DNA of 6,571 nucleotides from an uncultured Chthoniobacterales bacterium (GCA_955652855.1 CATPCN010000593.1:1-6571); one strand, 5' to 3'; positions 1 to 6,571 are shown, numbered from the stretch's first letter. The notes: generated by a model not told the origin, from the letters alone. Translations and numbers: made by a program.

Positions 1-589
1 ACACGAAAGGCTCCGCGGCGTCCCTGGAGCCGGAAGGGATGTTAGGATTGCCGAAATATTGGGTCGTCTGGTATTTGGTTCCGTTGCCGGCCGTGATAGT
101 GCCGACTCCGTTATTGAGAAAGGTCAGCAGGTCTTGCGTGCTGAAAGTCGCGTACCGCGTAGTGCCTGAATATAGGTCAATCCTGTTGAACTGGTCGCCC
201 GCGGACCACCAGAACCCGAAATAGGCAGCGGGGTGGGTCAGAGCCAGAAAGACCGGATTGGTGGTATTCGTGGAATTGCCGACCGAAAAGTAATTGGTTT
301 GCGAACTGTGAGTACTGTCTGTACCTCCGCCAAACACACTGGGCGCGGAAATCGCAAAGGGATTGCTCGCGCTGCCGGTGTAGACGCCAATGCCCGCGGC
401 CGAAGTATAAGCGGTGGTCTTCACTCCCGTCGTCAACTGGTCGAAAGTCTCGTTCGCCACGCCGGCGACGGTGCTCGACTGGGCGGCCGGGGGAGAAAGG
501 TACACAGTCAGCGTTCCCGTGCTGAATGCTGGAGAAGCAGCCATCAGGAGGACGGATGCGACTTTGCAAAGAAGACTACGGCCCGGCAT
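1..589 (-). CDS. Secreted PEP-CTERM-type surface protein, N-terminal part (3' end beyond window)
   Basis: An ATG at 589-587 opens a frame that stays open for 196 codons to the left edge, so the C-terminus is missing. Residues 1-23 look like a Sec signal peptide: basic residues R4 and K9, a hydrophobic stretch VASVLLMAASPA, then likely cleavage near AFS/TG. The rest is rich in Ser, Thr, Gly and Asn. The segment YFGFWWSAGDQFNRIDLYSG (residues 123-142) is the kind of beta-sandwich core seen in exosortase-dependent (PEP-CTERM) surface proteins, whose C-terminal sorting tail would lie outside the window. By analogy it would be exported and surface-attached or secreted; no enzymatic role is visible. 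GAG, 6 bases before the ATG, is a weak ribosome binding site. An in-frame ATG at 667-665 overlaps the stop of the preceding VWA frame, but it would put about 26 hydrophilic residues before the signal peptide, so I prefer 589. A frame-shifted reading of 569-177 is an artefact of this gene. Confidence 0.8.
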   Translation of the reverse strand, partial: MPGRSLLCKVASVLLMAASPAFSTGTLTVYLSPPAAQSSTVAGVANETFDQLTTGVKTTAYTSAAGIGVYTGSASNPFAISAPSVFGGGTDSTHSSQTNYFSVGNSTNTTNPVFLALTHPAAYFGFWWSAGDQFNRIDLYSGTTRYATFSTQDLLTFLNNGVGTITAGNGTKYQTTQYFGNPNIPSGSRDAAEPFV

Positions 590-663
590 AGTGATCTCAA
601 TTCGACCGGTTGTTTCGGCATGTGCATTAGAATGCGCACTGCGCCAGGATTGCGAGGCGCTCT

Positions 664-1119
664 TCATGGGGTCACCAAATAGAAGTCAGCGGCCGAGGTG
701 GCGATCGACTGCATTAACGCGCTTGCGCTGCCGCTGTATTGCAGGGTCATGATCCGAATACCCGCGGCCTTTGCGGCATTCGCTGCCGCCAGCGTTGCGG
801 TGTTGTTGGGCGCGCCTGCGTCCGCCCCATCCGAAAGCACGATCACGATAGGCGTCGACGAAGGGTTGTGCCGCGTACTCGTCAGTTCCTGCTGCGCCGC
901 TGCGATCCCGGCGCCGATATAGGAAGTTCCGCCAGCCGTGATATTATCCACCACGGACTTGGTTTGCGCTCCGTTGGTTGTAAGCGTCTGGTCAACGCGC
1001 GCCGCGTTGGTAAAGGACACAATTCCGGCTTGATCGGGCTGCAATTGCAGTGAGTCTATGAAGGACTTGAGCGCCGCCTTCGCGTTCAGCCATGCCGCGC
1101 CGGAGATCTGGGCGCCCGG
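664..1119 (-). pseudogene. VWA domain, detached 3' part of the frameshifted LVIVD-VWA gene
   Basis: This frame begins just after a TGA at 1122-1120 and has no ATG or GTG before the VWA homology starts; the first usable codon is a TTG at 1044-1042. It reads as VWA sequence from the first helix (ISGAAWLNAKAALKSFIDSL, 1107-1048), through the beta strand AGIVSFT, the MIDAS threonine in AGGTSY (codon 925-927) and the MIDAS aspartate in VIVLSDGAD (codon 829-831), to a final strand AADFYLVTP before TGA at 666-664. VWA domains bind a metal ion and mediate protein-protein contact; here the DxSxS part of the metal site falls in the other frame. The 453-codon frame upstream supplies the signal peptide, the propeller and the first VWA strand. 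On its own this piece has no signal peptide and no normal start, so I treat it as the severed end of one gene. Alternatives are a programmed frameshift or a sequencing error. Confidence 0.75.
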
Positions 1120-2447
1120 TCAACCACCAGCATTGCGTCGATAGAGACCGGACATACCGAGATCGCCCCCGTACCGATTCCGGGGATCGAATAAGTGGCA
1201 AACCCGCCGCTGCCAAGTGTTGCGTACAGTGTCGCGCCCGCCGCCTGCATGCTGGTTAGCGGCTGGGACAGCGGAAAGCTTTGTAGCACGGGAACTGCCG
1301 GATTGGTGATATCCACAATCAGTAATACCTGAGCGTTGCTGGCGTCCAGCACCCCCGCGAACGCGAAAAGATAATTCCCGATGCGGGTCGCGCCGCCCCC
1401 GGGGCCCATTTTGTAAGTGGTGGTGGTTGTCGATAAAATCGTGGGCGCCCGGCGATTGGTGATATCGAAAGTGGCTACTACGATGTTGCCCTGGGCTGGG
1501 GTTCCGTTTGGACCGTAGCCGCCGTTATTACCGATACCGACCGCAACCGCGCCCTGGACCAGCGGAGCATCGAAATGAATCGTCCCGGGAATTAATAACT
1601 GCCCGGCGATGTTCATGGAGTCGGGGCGCGTCACGTCCGCCACTTGAAGCCGTCCCGAGCCATTATTCTGTGCCCCCGTCGAAGTACTGCCGCCCAGGTA
1701 GATCAGGGATGTGTCGGCTTGGGTAGCGCCCAGAACCACGCTCTGTGCCCCCAGTACGCTGTCGACTTGCGGTTGCTCGAGCGCGCTCACCAAGGCTGGG
1801 CTGCTGAGGTTTGTCAGGTCAACCGACAAAAGATCCCCATATTGCCCGTCCCACTGAATTTTCAAGAAATAGGTGAGAGCGTTCGTCGGCACAAAAGCAA
1901 AGTTCCCCAGAAACACCGGCTCCTGGAAGAAGCGTTTGTTCAGCGGGAAGGCGGTGATCAGAGCAGGCTGCAACGGATTCGACAGGCTGAAAGTGCTCAC
2001 GCCTGGTCCCGGACCGCTCTGCAGTGAACTTGTCTGATCCGCGAATACAATCAAGGTATTGCGTTGCACGGCGCAGTGAATATCCGCGGAGTTTTGAACA
2101 AGTCCGGAAAGAGCTGTCGCGACCACTCGCGGGCTCGCGGGGTTACTGATATCCACCACAGAAATCTCGTTATCGTCGCACACATACGCCAGGGTGCCAT
2201 TCAAGGCAAACGACTCCGCCGGAGACGCCGTTGCGACTGAGTTGAGGGCCACCACCGGCGTCGCCGATCTCGGGCGGTGAACGGAGAGCGGGTTACTTCC
2301 TGGAACCCCGCTCGCCGATTTGGCGCCCTCGCGCTCAAGAGAGGTGTTCCAGCCAGTCACCGCCACTCTACCGCTCGTAGTTTGGCCGTCGGCTCCCGCC
2401 GCACAAAGCGCGGCGGCAAGACAAATCTTTCGCCAACTGATTACCAT
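1086..2447 (-). CDS. Secreted LVIVD-repeat beta-propeller protein, frameshifted at the start of its VWA domain
   Basis: This frame encodes 453 residues from an ATG at 2447-2445, with AAGAGGG six bases upstream as ribosome binding site. Residues 1-21 form a Sec signal peptide (R6-K7, then ICLAAALCAAGA; cleavage near ADG/Q). After a low-complexity linker (about 22-65), residues 66-422 hold repeated LVIVD-type units, each a strand followed by a D-[IVL]-[ST]-N-x-x-x-P turn: ISVVDISNPASPRVVA (95-110), LLSVDLTNLSSPALVS (206-221), VATFDITNRRAPTILS (324-339) and LLIVDITNPAVPVLQS (375-390). LVIVD repeats are expected to fold as an extracellular beta-propeller. Residues 434-444 (VSIDAMLVVDR) are the first strand of a VWA domain, but after D443 the frame degrades to APRSPARHG and stops, while the VWA continues in the next frame from 1119 down to 664. 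The intact product would be about 595 residues. Function is unknown; a secreted adhesion or surface role is inferred. The start choice is well supported. Confidence 0.88.
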   Translation of the reverse strand: MVISWRKICLAAALCAAGADGQTTSGRVAVTGWNTSLEREGAKSASGVPGSNPLSVHRPRSATPVVALNSVATASPAESFALNGTLAYVCDDNEISVVDISNPASPRVVATALSGLVQNSADIHCAVQRNTLIVFADQTSSLQSGPGPGVSTFSLSNPLQPALITAFPLNKRFFQEPVFLGNFAFVPTNALTYFLKIQWDGQYGDLLSVDLTNLSSPALVSALEQPQVDSVLGAQSVVLGATQADTSLIYLGGSTSTGAQNNGSGRLQVADVTRPDSMNIAGQLLIPGTIHFDAPLVQGAVAVGIGNNGGYGPNGTPAQGNIVVATFDITNRRAPTILSTTTTTYKMGPGGGATRIGNYLFAFAGVLDASNAQVLLIVDITNPAVPVLQSFPLSQPLTSMQAAGATLYATLGSGGFATYSIPGIGTGAISVCPVSIDAMLVVDRAPRSPARHG

Positions 2448-2453
2448 TTCAAT

Positions 2454-2460
2454 CCCTCTT
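2454..2460 (-). promoter_or_regulatory. Ribosome binding site of the LVIVD-VWA gene
   Basis: On the minus strand AAGAGGG lies 6 bases upstream of the ATG at 2447-2445. It is a purine-rich Shine-Dalgarno-like match at normal spacing and fixes the start that gives the signal peptide. Confidence 0.6.
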
Positions 2461-2680
2461 CATCTGGAGCACGTAATATTCGGCGATTTGAACGTTCATC
2501 CGATTTCCCCCTGCGTAGTTACAATGTCTGCTCCGGTGATCAAATAAAGTTTGCCGAGGCCCGGGCGCAGCTCCGCCGACAGGTTAGATCTCGGGATCTT
2601 GCCCAACTCAGATAGCGTTCCTTAAAAAATACTGGAGCCTTACTCTAATTCATTGAGTATCCAAACGCAACCCTAAAATT

Positions 2681-3085
2681 CGGACTCGTCAGAAGAATCT
2701 GTGGGTGAGCGTTGGCTCTGGGAGCTTTGCAAGTGAGTGATACAAGGCGAGTTCGAGAACGCGGAAGGTGCGAAAGCCATAGGATCTTCTCATGACGACT
2801 TTGGCCTTGTTGTGGAGGCCTTCGACAACACCGCTGGAGAACTGCTTCCGGGCTTTGAAATAGTTGAGCAGCAACTCGCGATGAGTTCTCAGGGTGCGGG
2901 CGATCTTCTTCATCGGCTCGATTCGGCTGCGCATGGTCTGGTGACACCAAAAGTCCAGGAACTTGCCAGCGCAGAACGGGGAGTTGTAGCTCCAGAACTG
3001 CTGAAAGTCTTCCTTCAATAGATACGCGCGAACCGTATGGAGGTTGTAGCGGAGCAAGTCGCGCAGCCGCACCTGATTCGAAACA
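2681..3085 (-). mobile_element. Truncated ISL3-type insertion sequence (left part missing)
   Basis: What is left of the element is the transposase C-terminus plus a short stretch after its stop. The plus-strand sequence starting GGACTCGTCAGAAGAATCTG at 2682 overlaps the last codons (THRFF) and could be the right terminal inverted repeat; no left partner is present to confirm this, so the 2681 boundary is a guess. The other boundary is set by the TGA of the neighbouring large gene at 3086-3088. No target-site duplication can be assigned because only one end survives. Confidence 0.5.
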
Positions 3086-3096
3086 TCACAGCTTTT
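2689..3096 (-). pseudogene. ISL3-family transposase, C-terminal remnant
   Basis: This open frame (136 codons, from after a TGA at 3099-3097 to TGA at 2691-2689) matches the C-terminal third of ISL3-family DDE transposases. Recognisable landmarks are RDLLRYNLHTVRAYLLKEDF (3063-3004), MRSRIEPMKKIARTLRTHRE (2934-2875), and SSGVVEGLHNKAKVVMRRSY (2835-2776) followed by GFRTF. The Glu in VVEGLHNKAK (codon 2821-2823) corresponds to the catalytic acidic residue near the end of these enzymes, while the two catalytic Asp residues lie in the missing N-terminal two thirds. Family members are usually around 400 residues. A GTG at 3072-3070 is the first plausible start, so a 127-residue product could in principle be made, but it cannot catalyse transposition. 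The remnant has no internal stop, which suggests fairly recent truncation. It begins within about 10 bases of the stop of the large upstream gene. Confidence 0.88.
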
Positions 3097-6000
3097 TCAA
3101 CGTCACGGTCCGTCGTCCCTGCTTGTTCTTCTGATCGGTCACGATCACGACGCCGGTCGCCGTGGTTTTCAGATTTTTTCCAACGCTCACGACGATTCGG
3201 GTTCCTCCCGCGGGGGTGAGTTCGGCCGAGGCTCCAGCGGGGAAGTTTTCAGTGGTGACTTTATAGCCGCCGTCAGGACCTTCAATGTCCAACTTGCAAG
3301 CAGCTTCTTCCGTGGCGACGAAATCAGGCTGGTCTGCCGCCTTCTTGATTTTGATGTGAGGGTCGATGGTCAGTTCCAACGGCTCCGGCGCCTTCGCCCC
3401 ACCGTAGGCCACCGTGACCTTGTATGTCGCCGTGTCTTCCAGCACACCACCGATGGGCTTGATGCGCCATTCCTCGCCGCGCGGTTCGGTACCCTTTTTC
3501 CCGGTGCGCTCGGTTTCGAGCCTGGCGGGCGGTTTGCCGGCCGGGGCGGGAGGAACCAGAGTGGTGATGGGCGTGGTCTTTCCCTGCAGCGGCAGCGCCA
3601 GGTTCAGCAGAAATTCCTTCTCAGTATCGATGGTGGCTTTGTTTCCCGGAGCGAGAGGCGGAATAGGCTTCACGGTGAAGACGAAGTCGCGAACGGGAAT
3701 CCATAGGTCCTTCTCCAGGTAGCTGCGAATGTTGGTCAGCGTCGGATGCTCTTTGGAATCGAAGGTCAAATCGAAACCCGGATCGTTGTTCGCGTCATTA
3801 TCCTTGTCATTGCGCTTGAAAATACGGAAGAGCTTTACGCGTACCTGCTTATCCGGCGCAGCACCGGCGGCGGGCGCCGGCAGCGCGTTGGCGATAGTCA
3901 GCTTCCAACCGTCGGCTTGGGCCTCCACCTTGACCAGATCGGCCGGGACAAGCGCAGCTCCGGCGGGGTCGGTGACATTTAGCTCCCACCACAATTTGTC
4001 CTTGAAGGGCTGCTCGTCGATTTTCAAAATCGGGGCTTCTCCCACGAACCGGTCGAACTTGGATGCGGGAGGGGCGGCCACGACAGCGGTCAGATCGGGA
4101 TATTCCACTTTGTCGCCGCCGAAGGTGATCGCGCCGGCTTCGATGGTGAGGCGTACCTCCTGCGTCTTAGCATCGTTATCCACTTTTCGAATTTGAACTG
4201 CCGTGCCCGCTGCCAACGTCAAGGCCGCTTCCTTCAGTTCTACTTCCAGCGTGCCCCCCGCGGCGGGGCCCTTTACTTTGCCGGTGGTGTGGATGTCGGG
4301 TGTGCTGAAAATCGTAACCGTGTCGCCTTTTTCGAGTCCACCGCCGGATCCAACCCCCGAAAACTTGTCCGGCGCCGCTGTAACGACGGCGTCGATGCTG
4401 TCGTAGAATGCTCCGAATGTGTATTTCGCCGGACTCACCGGGATAAAGTACCAGCCGGTGCTGCGATTGACGCGGAGCGGAGTGGGCACCAGCGCCCGTA
4501 GCGTGGGACGGAATTCCACGTTGGGTGGAATCCGTAGGAGATTGACCACGCCGGCATTCGAAGCCGGACCGGGCAGCGCAAGCGGCGCCCCCGCGGCGGG
4601 GGCATTCAAGGGCTCGAACAGATCGGGATGAATGAAAACTTCCACGGAGGAGGAGATGCTCACCGGTTCATGACTGTCGAACGTCTCCGAATAGGTGATG
4701 GGCGAGTTAGGCGCATTGCAGAAAACTCGCTCCAACAGGCGATCTTCGCGGTGAGCCGGGAACAGCATCAACCGCACCACTTCGCCGATCGCTTTGGTGA
4801 TGTTGGCGGTGTGATAGTCCGGCACCAGGATATTGGCAAAGCGCAATGAGCTCTCGCGGTTGAACTTGTCGTCGGCGGAAAGAATCGTGGAATACAAGTC
4901 GCCCGAGGCCCGGCTGGCGCCCTGCTCCAGAAAGCTCTTCGCTCCATCGGGCAACAGCGCGGGCACCCAGCCGATGAACGGAATCCACGACCGCAGGTCG
5001 CTGAACGTATTTAAAATCTGAAGGAACGCGAATCCCGGCTTGGTGCTCAGCGGCGCGTCGGGATCGACGTCCGGCACCGCCTTGATGATGTTTCCAGCCA
5101 GCGGATTGAATAGCTGGTTCCAGGTTTCGAATGGAACCGCATGACCCTGACCGAAGCTGAACGCGTAACTCCAGGTGAGCTGCATCAACGCGCCCATGCT
5201 GGCGTACTGAGCGCCTTTGAACTGGGTTACCGCTTTGGTTTTCTCCGCGTCGGTTTTGGCCAGCCACTGCGCTTGCTCCTCCGGCTTTGTCTGAGCCAGT
5301 TCCACGATTCGTTCGATGCCTCCCACCGGGAGGGCTCCCATCAAAGCGCCCCAGTGGGTATTCTGCTGTGCATGGTGCAGCTCATGTTGCCGCAGCGCCT
5401 CGGCATGGGTGTCGGCCGTGGAAGGATATTCGGGAACCTGGACGCAGGACTGCTCGAGATTCACCGAAGGCCTGGAAGCGCCGCCCGCTCTTTGAAATTC
5501 GAATATGGTGACCGTGTAAGGATTCGCGGCCAGGAGTTGACTGCGTCCGTTGGGGCCGCTGGCATCCGGGTCGAAGCGCCAGAAGACATCGGGCGTGGGG
5601 TCCTTCTTCTTCTCCTCATAAGGAAGATCGGCGGACAGCACGAAGTAGTCCTTCCCGCCGACCGACACGGGTTTCCATTTGGCATGGAAGTTGTCCGCGA
5701 AATCAGCGCCGTCGGTGCGGGCAAAACAAGTGGACAAGACGTGAAACGCGTGTTCGAAACCCTTCACTCCGATATTGCAGAGAAAGTCCGGGTACGCTCC
5801 GAACAGCGTCGGCGAGTCGCCGGTGCCGGTGAATTCGAGAAAGCGCAGCAGGTGTGCCGTGGTAGCGTTTTTTACTTTCGAATCGTTATCCAATTCGGAC
5901 AGGGTCACCTTAAACGGCTTGGCGCCGGCTGGCGGCGCGGGCACCGGCTCGACGACCGTAAAGGCCACTTCCCCAATGCCTTTAATGGTACGGACCTGAT

Positions 6001-6571
6001 CTTTTCCGCCAGTTTTGAAATGCACCAGCAAATCTTTGTTGTAGATACCCAACCGCTTGACCTTGGCCGGTACGTTGTCAGCGGTTGCCGCGGAAACAGT
6101 TGCTTCCTCCTCCGCGCTCGACTTGTCTTTCATCTTCCGGACGTGAACCACGTCTTTGGCCGCCACGACGATTTTGGGCGCAACGAGGTCGACTGTGAGC
6201 GTGTCGTCGGGGCCTGCTTTTACAACGCCGAAAGTGGTCTTGTCGGGAGTAGTGGAGATGGAAACCAGGTCGCCGGTTCCGATCCCGCCGTGGGAGCCCT
6301 TCCACTTGAATGTGTTCTCCACCAGCGGGTCAGGCGCCACGGCGTCGAAAGCGTCGCCATCGTTTTCCAGCAAGTGAACCTTGTCGTTGACCGCCGCTCC
6401 GGCTCCATCGAGAGGAGTGGAAAGCTGGAGGGTCACCGATACCGATTCGACGCGCCGGAAGACTGCGGGAGTGCCCGCGGCCGCCGGGGCTCCTGGCGCT
6501 GGCGCCGCGCCGGGCCAAGGAGCGGCCGGTCCCGTAATGCGGATGAGCGAATCGATCGCCAGAGATAGCGC
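3086..6571 (-). CDS. Very large modular beta-rich protein with an HExxH motif, 5' end beyond window
   Basis: The frame is open from TGA at 3088-3086 to the right edge (at least 1,161 codons). A GTG at 6436-6434 is possible, but the upstream codons read as a Pro/Ala-rich linker followed by RRVESVSVTLQLSTPL, so the true start is probably outside. Residues below count from that GTG. Residues 27-102 and 678-752 are copies of one small beta module. Residues 351-361 (HELHHAQQNTH) fit HExxH with a further His at position 11, the spacing of metzincin zinc sites but with Gln in place of the usual Gly; HELxHxxQ also resembles the DUF4157 motif. Residues 480-500 are hydrophobic but too broken for a clear membrane helix. 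Residues 876-889 form an Asp-rich, possibly calcium-binding loop. Residues 1000-1116 look like Ig-type beta sandwiches. PAAG/PAPAAG linkers recur between segments. I do not recognise the family; a secreted or particle-associated structural or peptidase role is inference. The long plus-strand frame opposite is a shadow. Confidence 0.92.
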   Translation of the reverse strand, partial: ALSLAIDSLIRITGPAAPWPGAAPAPGAPAAAGTPAVFRRVESVSVTLQLSTPLDGAGAAVNDKVHLLENDGDAFDAVAPDPLVENTFKWKGSHGGIGTGDLVSISTTPDKTTFGVVKAGPDDTLTVDLVAPKIVVAAKDVVHVRKMKDKSSAEEEATVSAATADNVPAKVKRLGIYNKDLLVHFKTGGKDQVRTIKGIGEVAFTVVEPVPAPPAGAKPFKVTLSELDNDSKVKNATTAHLLRFLEFTGTGDSPTLFGAYPDFLCNIGVKGFEHAFHVLSTCFARTDGADFADNFHAKWKPVSVGGKDYFVLSADLPYEEKKKDPTPDVFWRFDPDASGPNGRSQLLAANPYTVTIFEFQRAGGASRPSVNLEQSCVQVPEYPSTADTHAEALRQHELHHAQQNTHWGALMGALPVGGIERIVELAQTKPEEQAQWLAKTDAEKTKAVTQFKGAQYASMGALMQLTWSYAFSFGQGHAVPFETWNQLFNPLAGNIIKAVPDVDPDAPLSTKPGFAFLQILNTFSDLRSWIPFIGWVPALLPDGAKSFLEQGASRASGDLYSTILSADDKFNRESSLRFANILVPDYHTANITKAIGEVVRLMLFPAHREDRLLERVFCNAPNSPITYSETFDSHEPVSISSSVEVFIHPDLFEPLNAPAAGAPLALPGPASNAGVVNLLRIPPNVEFRPTLRALVPTPLRVNRSTGWYFIPVSPAKYTFGAFYDSIDAVVTAAPDKFSGVGSGGGLEKGDTVTIFSTPDIHTTGKVKGPAAGGTLEVELKEAALTLAAGTAVQIRKVDNDAKTQEVRLTIEAGAITFGGDKVEYPDLTAVVAAPPASKFDRFVGEAPILKIDEQPFKDKLWWELNVTDPAGAALVPADLVKVEAQADGWKLTIANALPAPAAGAAPDKQVRVKLFRIFKRNDKDNDANNDPGFDLTFDSKEHPTLTNIRSYLEKDLWIPVRDFVFTVKPIPPLAPGNKATIDTEKEFLLNLALPLQGKTTPITTLVPPAPAGKPPARLETERTGKKGTEPRGEEWRIKPIGGVLEDTATYKVTVAYGGAKAPEPLELTIDPHIKIKKAADQPDFVATEEAACKLDIEGPDGGYKVTTENFPAGASAELTPAGGTRIVVSVGKNLKTTATGVVIVTDQKNKQGRRTVTLKKL
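4181..4405 (-). repeat. Beta module copy B (protein-level repeat)
   Basis: This encodes residues 678-752 of the large protein and pairs with copy A about 650 residues upstream. The matching core runs from YDSIDAV through GSGGGLEKGDTVTIFSTPD to VQIRKV. It is bordered on the C-terminal side by another beta-rich segment that starts QEVRLTIEAG. Confidence 0.7.
5354..5386 (-). other. HExxHxxQxxH putative zinc-binding motif in the large protein
   Basis: The codons read His-Glu-Leu-His-His-Ala-Gln-Gln-Asn-Thr-His (residues 351-361 from the GTG). H351, E352 and H355 satisfy HExxH, and H361 is at the position of the third metzincin ligand. The metzincin Gly at position 8 is Gln. A Met in YASMGA (residue 414) could be a Met-turn, but that is speculative. 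Short motifs like this occur by chance, so activity is unproven. Confidence 0.5.
6131..6358 (-). repeat. Beta module copy A (protein-level repeat)
   Basis: This encodes residues 27-102 of the large protein. Key positions shared with copy B are DAV, GSxGG, GD.V.I..TPD, G.VK, TL.V.L and V..RK. Its strand-turn pattern suggests a small beta-barrel. The copies align by eye with one or two small gaps and roughly a third identical residues; the DNA has diverged, so the duplication is old. Confidence 0.7.

Noticed and set aside
177..569. 130-codon minus-strand frame rich in Arg and His
   Set aside because: It is a frame-shifted reading of the PEP-CTERM-like gene at 589-1, whose own frame gives a signal peptide and the YFGFWWSAGD core.
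2515..2545. Possible promoter (TTGATC, 16 bases, TAACTA) upstream of the LVIVD-VWA gene on the minus strand
   Set aside because: The -35 match is partial and the -10 match is poor; it is no better than chance for this stretch.
2586..2600. Small inverted repeat agatc-tcgg-gatct as a terminator
   Set aside because: The stem is only 5 pairs, the GC content is modest and no T-run follows on either strand.
2645..2950. 101-codon minus-strand frame
   Set aside because: It is out of frame with the clear ISL3 transposase homology that covers the same bases.
3729..4196. 155-codon plus-strand frame rich in Ser and Ala
   Set aside because: It is antisense to the continuous large gene and its composition follows from that gene's codons.
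5141..6568. 475-codon plus-strand open frame
   Set aside because: It lies entirely opposite the large minus-strand gene and has a low-complexity Arg/Gly/Val-rich composition with no recognisable motif. The minus frame has duplicated domains and plausible folds, so this is an antisense shadow.
1..6571. CRISPR array, tRNA or rRNA gene, attachment site, phage module
   Set aside because: I saw no regularly spaced direct repeats, no tRNA-like arms or conserved rRNA segments, and no integrase or phage structural gene in the window.

Overview
The window is GC-rich with no visible rRNA or tRNA genes, and every convincing gene lies on the minus strand. The mix of an LVIVD-propeller/von Willebrand A (VWA) secreted protein, a PEP-CTERM-type surface protein and an ISL3-type transposase remnant suits an environmental, possibly acidobacterial (Solibacter-like) genome. 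That placement is inferred from gene style, not from a marker gene.

Reading along the minus strand, i.e. from high to low coordinates:
(1) 6571-3086 holds a very large gene of at least 1,161 codons whose 5' end lies outside the window. It encodes a modular beta-rich protein with an HExxHxxQxxH zinc-site-like motif, a duplicated roughly 75-residue module on either side of the motif region, Pro/Ala/Gly linkers and an Asp-rich loop. I do not recognise it as a named family.
(2) 3096-2689 is the C-terminal third of an ISL3-family transposase. It starts almost exactly where the large gene stops; the rest of the element is gone.
(3) 2688-2448 is about 240 bases of non-coding DNA. It holds the ribosome binding site of the next gene and possibly the right end of the insertion sequence, with no convincing promoter or terminator.
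(4) 2447-664 is a secreted LVIVD beta-propeller protein fused to a VWA domain, broken by a frameshift exactly at the first metal-binding motif of the VWA domain.
(5) 589-1 is the N-terminal 196 codons of a secreted protein resembling exosortase (PEP-CTERM) substrates. It runs off the left edge.

The sequence does not show these genes working as one pathway. Genes 4 and 5 are close (75 bases apart, with an ATGA overlap available through an alternative start) and both are exported, so they may be co-transcribed. The large gene is separated from them by the transposon scar and may belong to a different locus. The most interesting candidate for something undescribed is the large modular protein. 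The clearest damage is the frameshift in the VWA gene.
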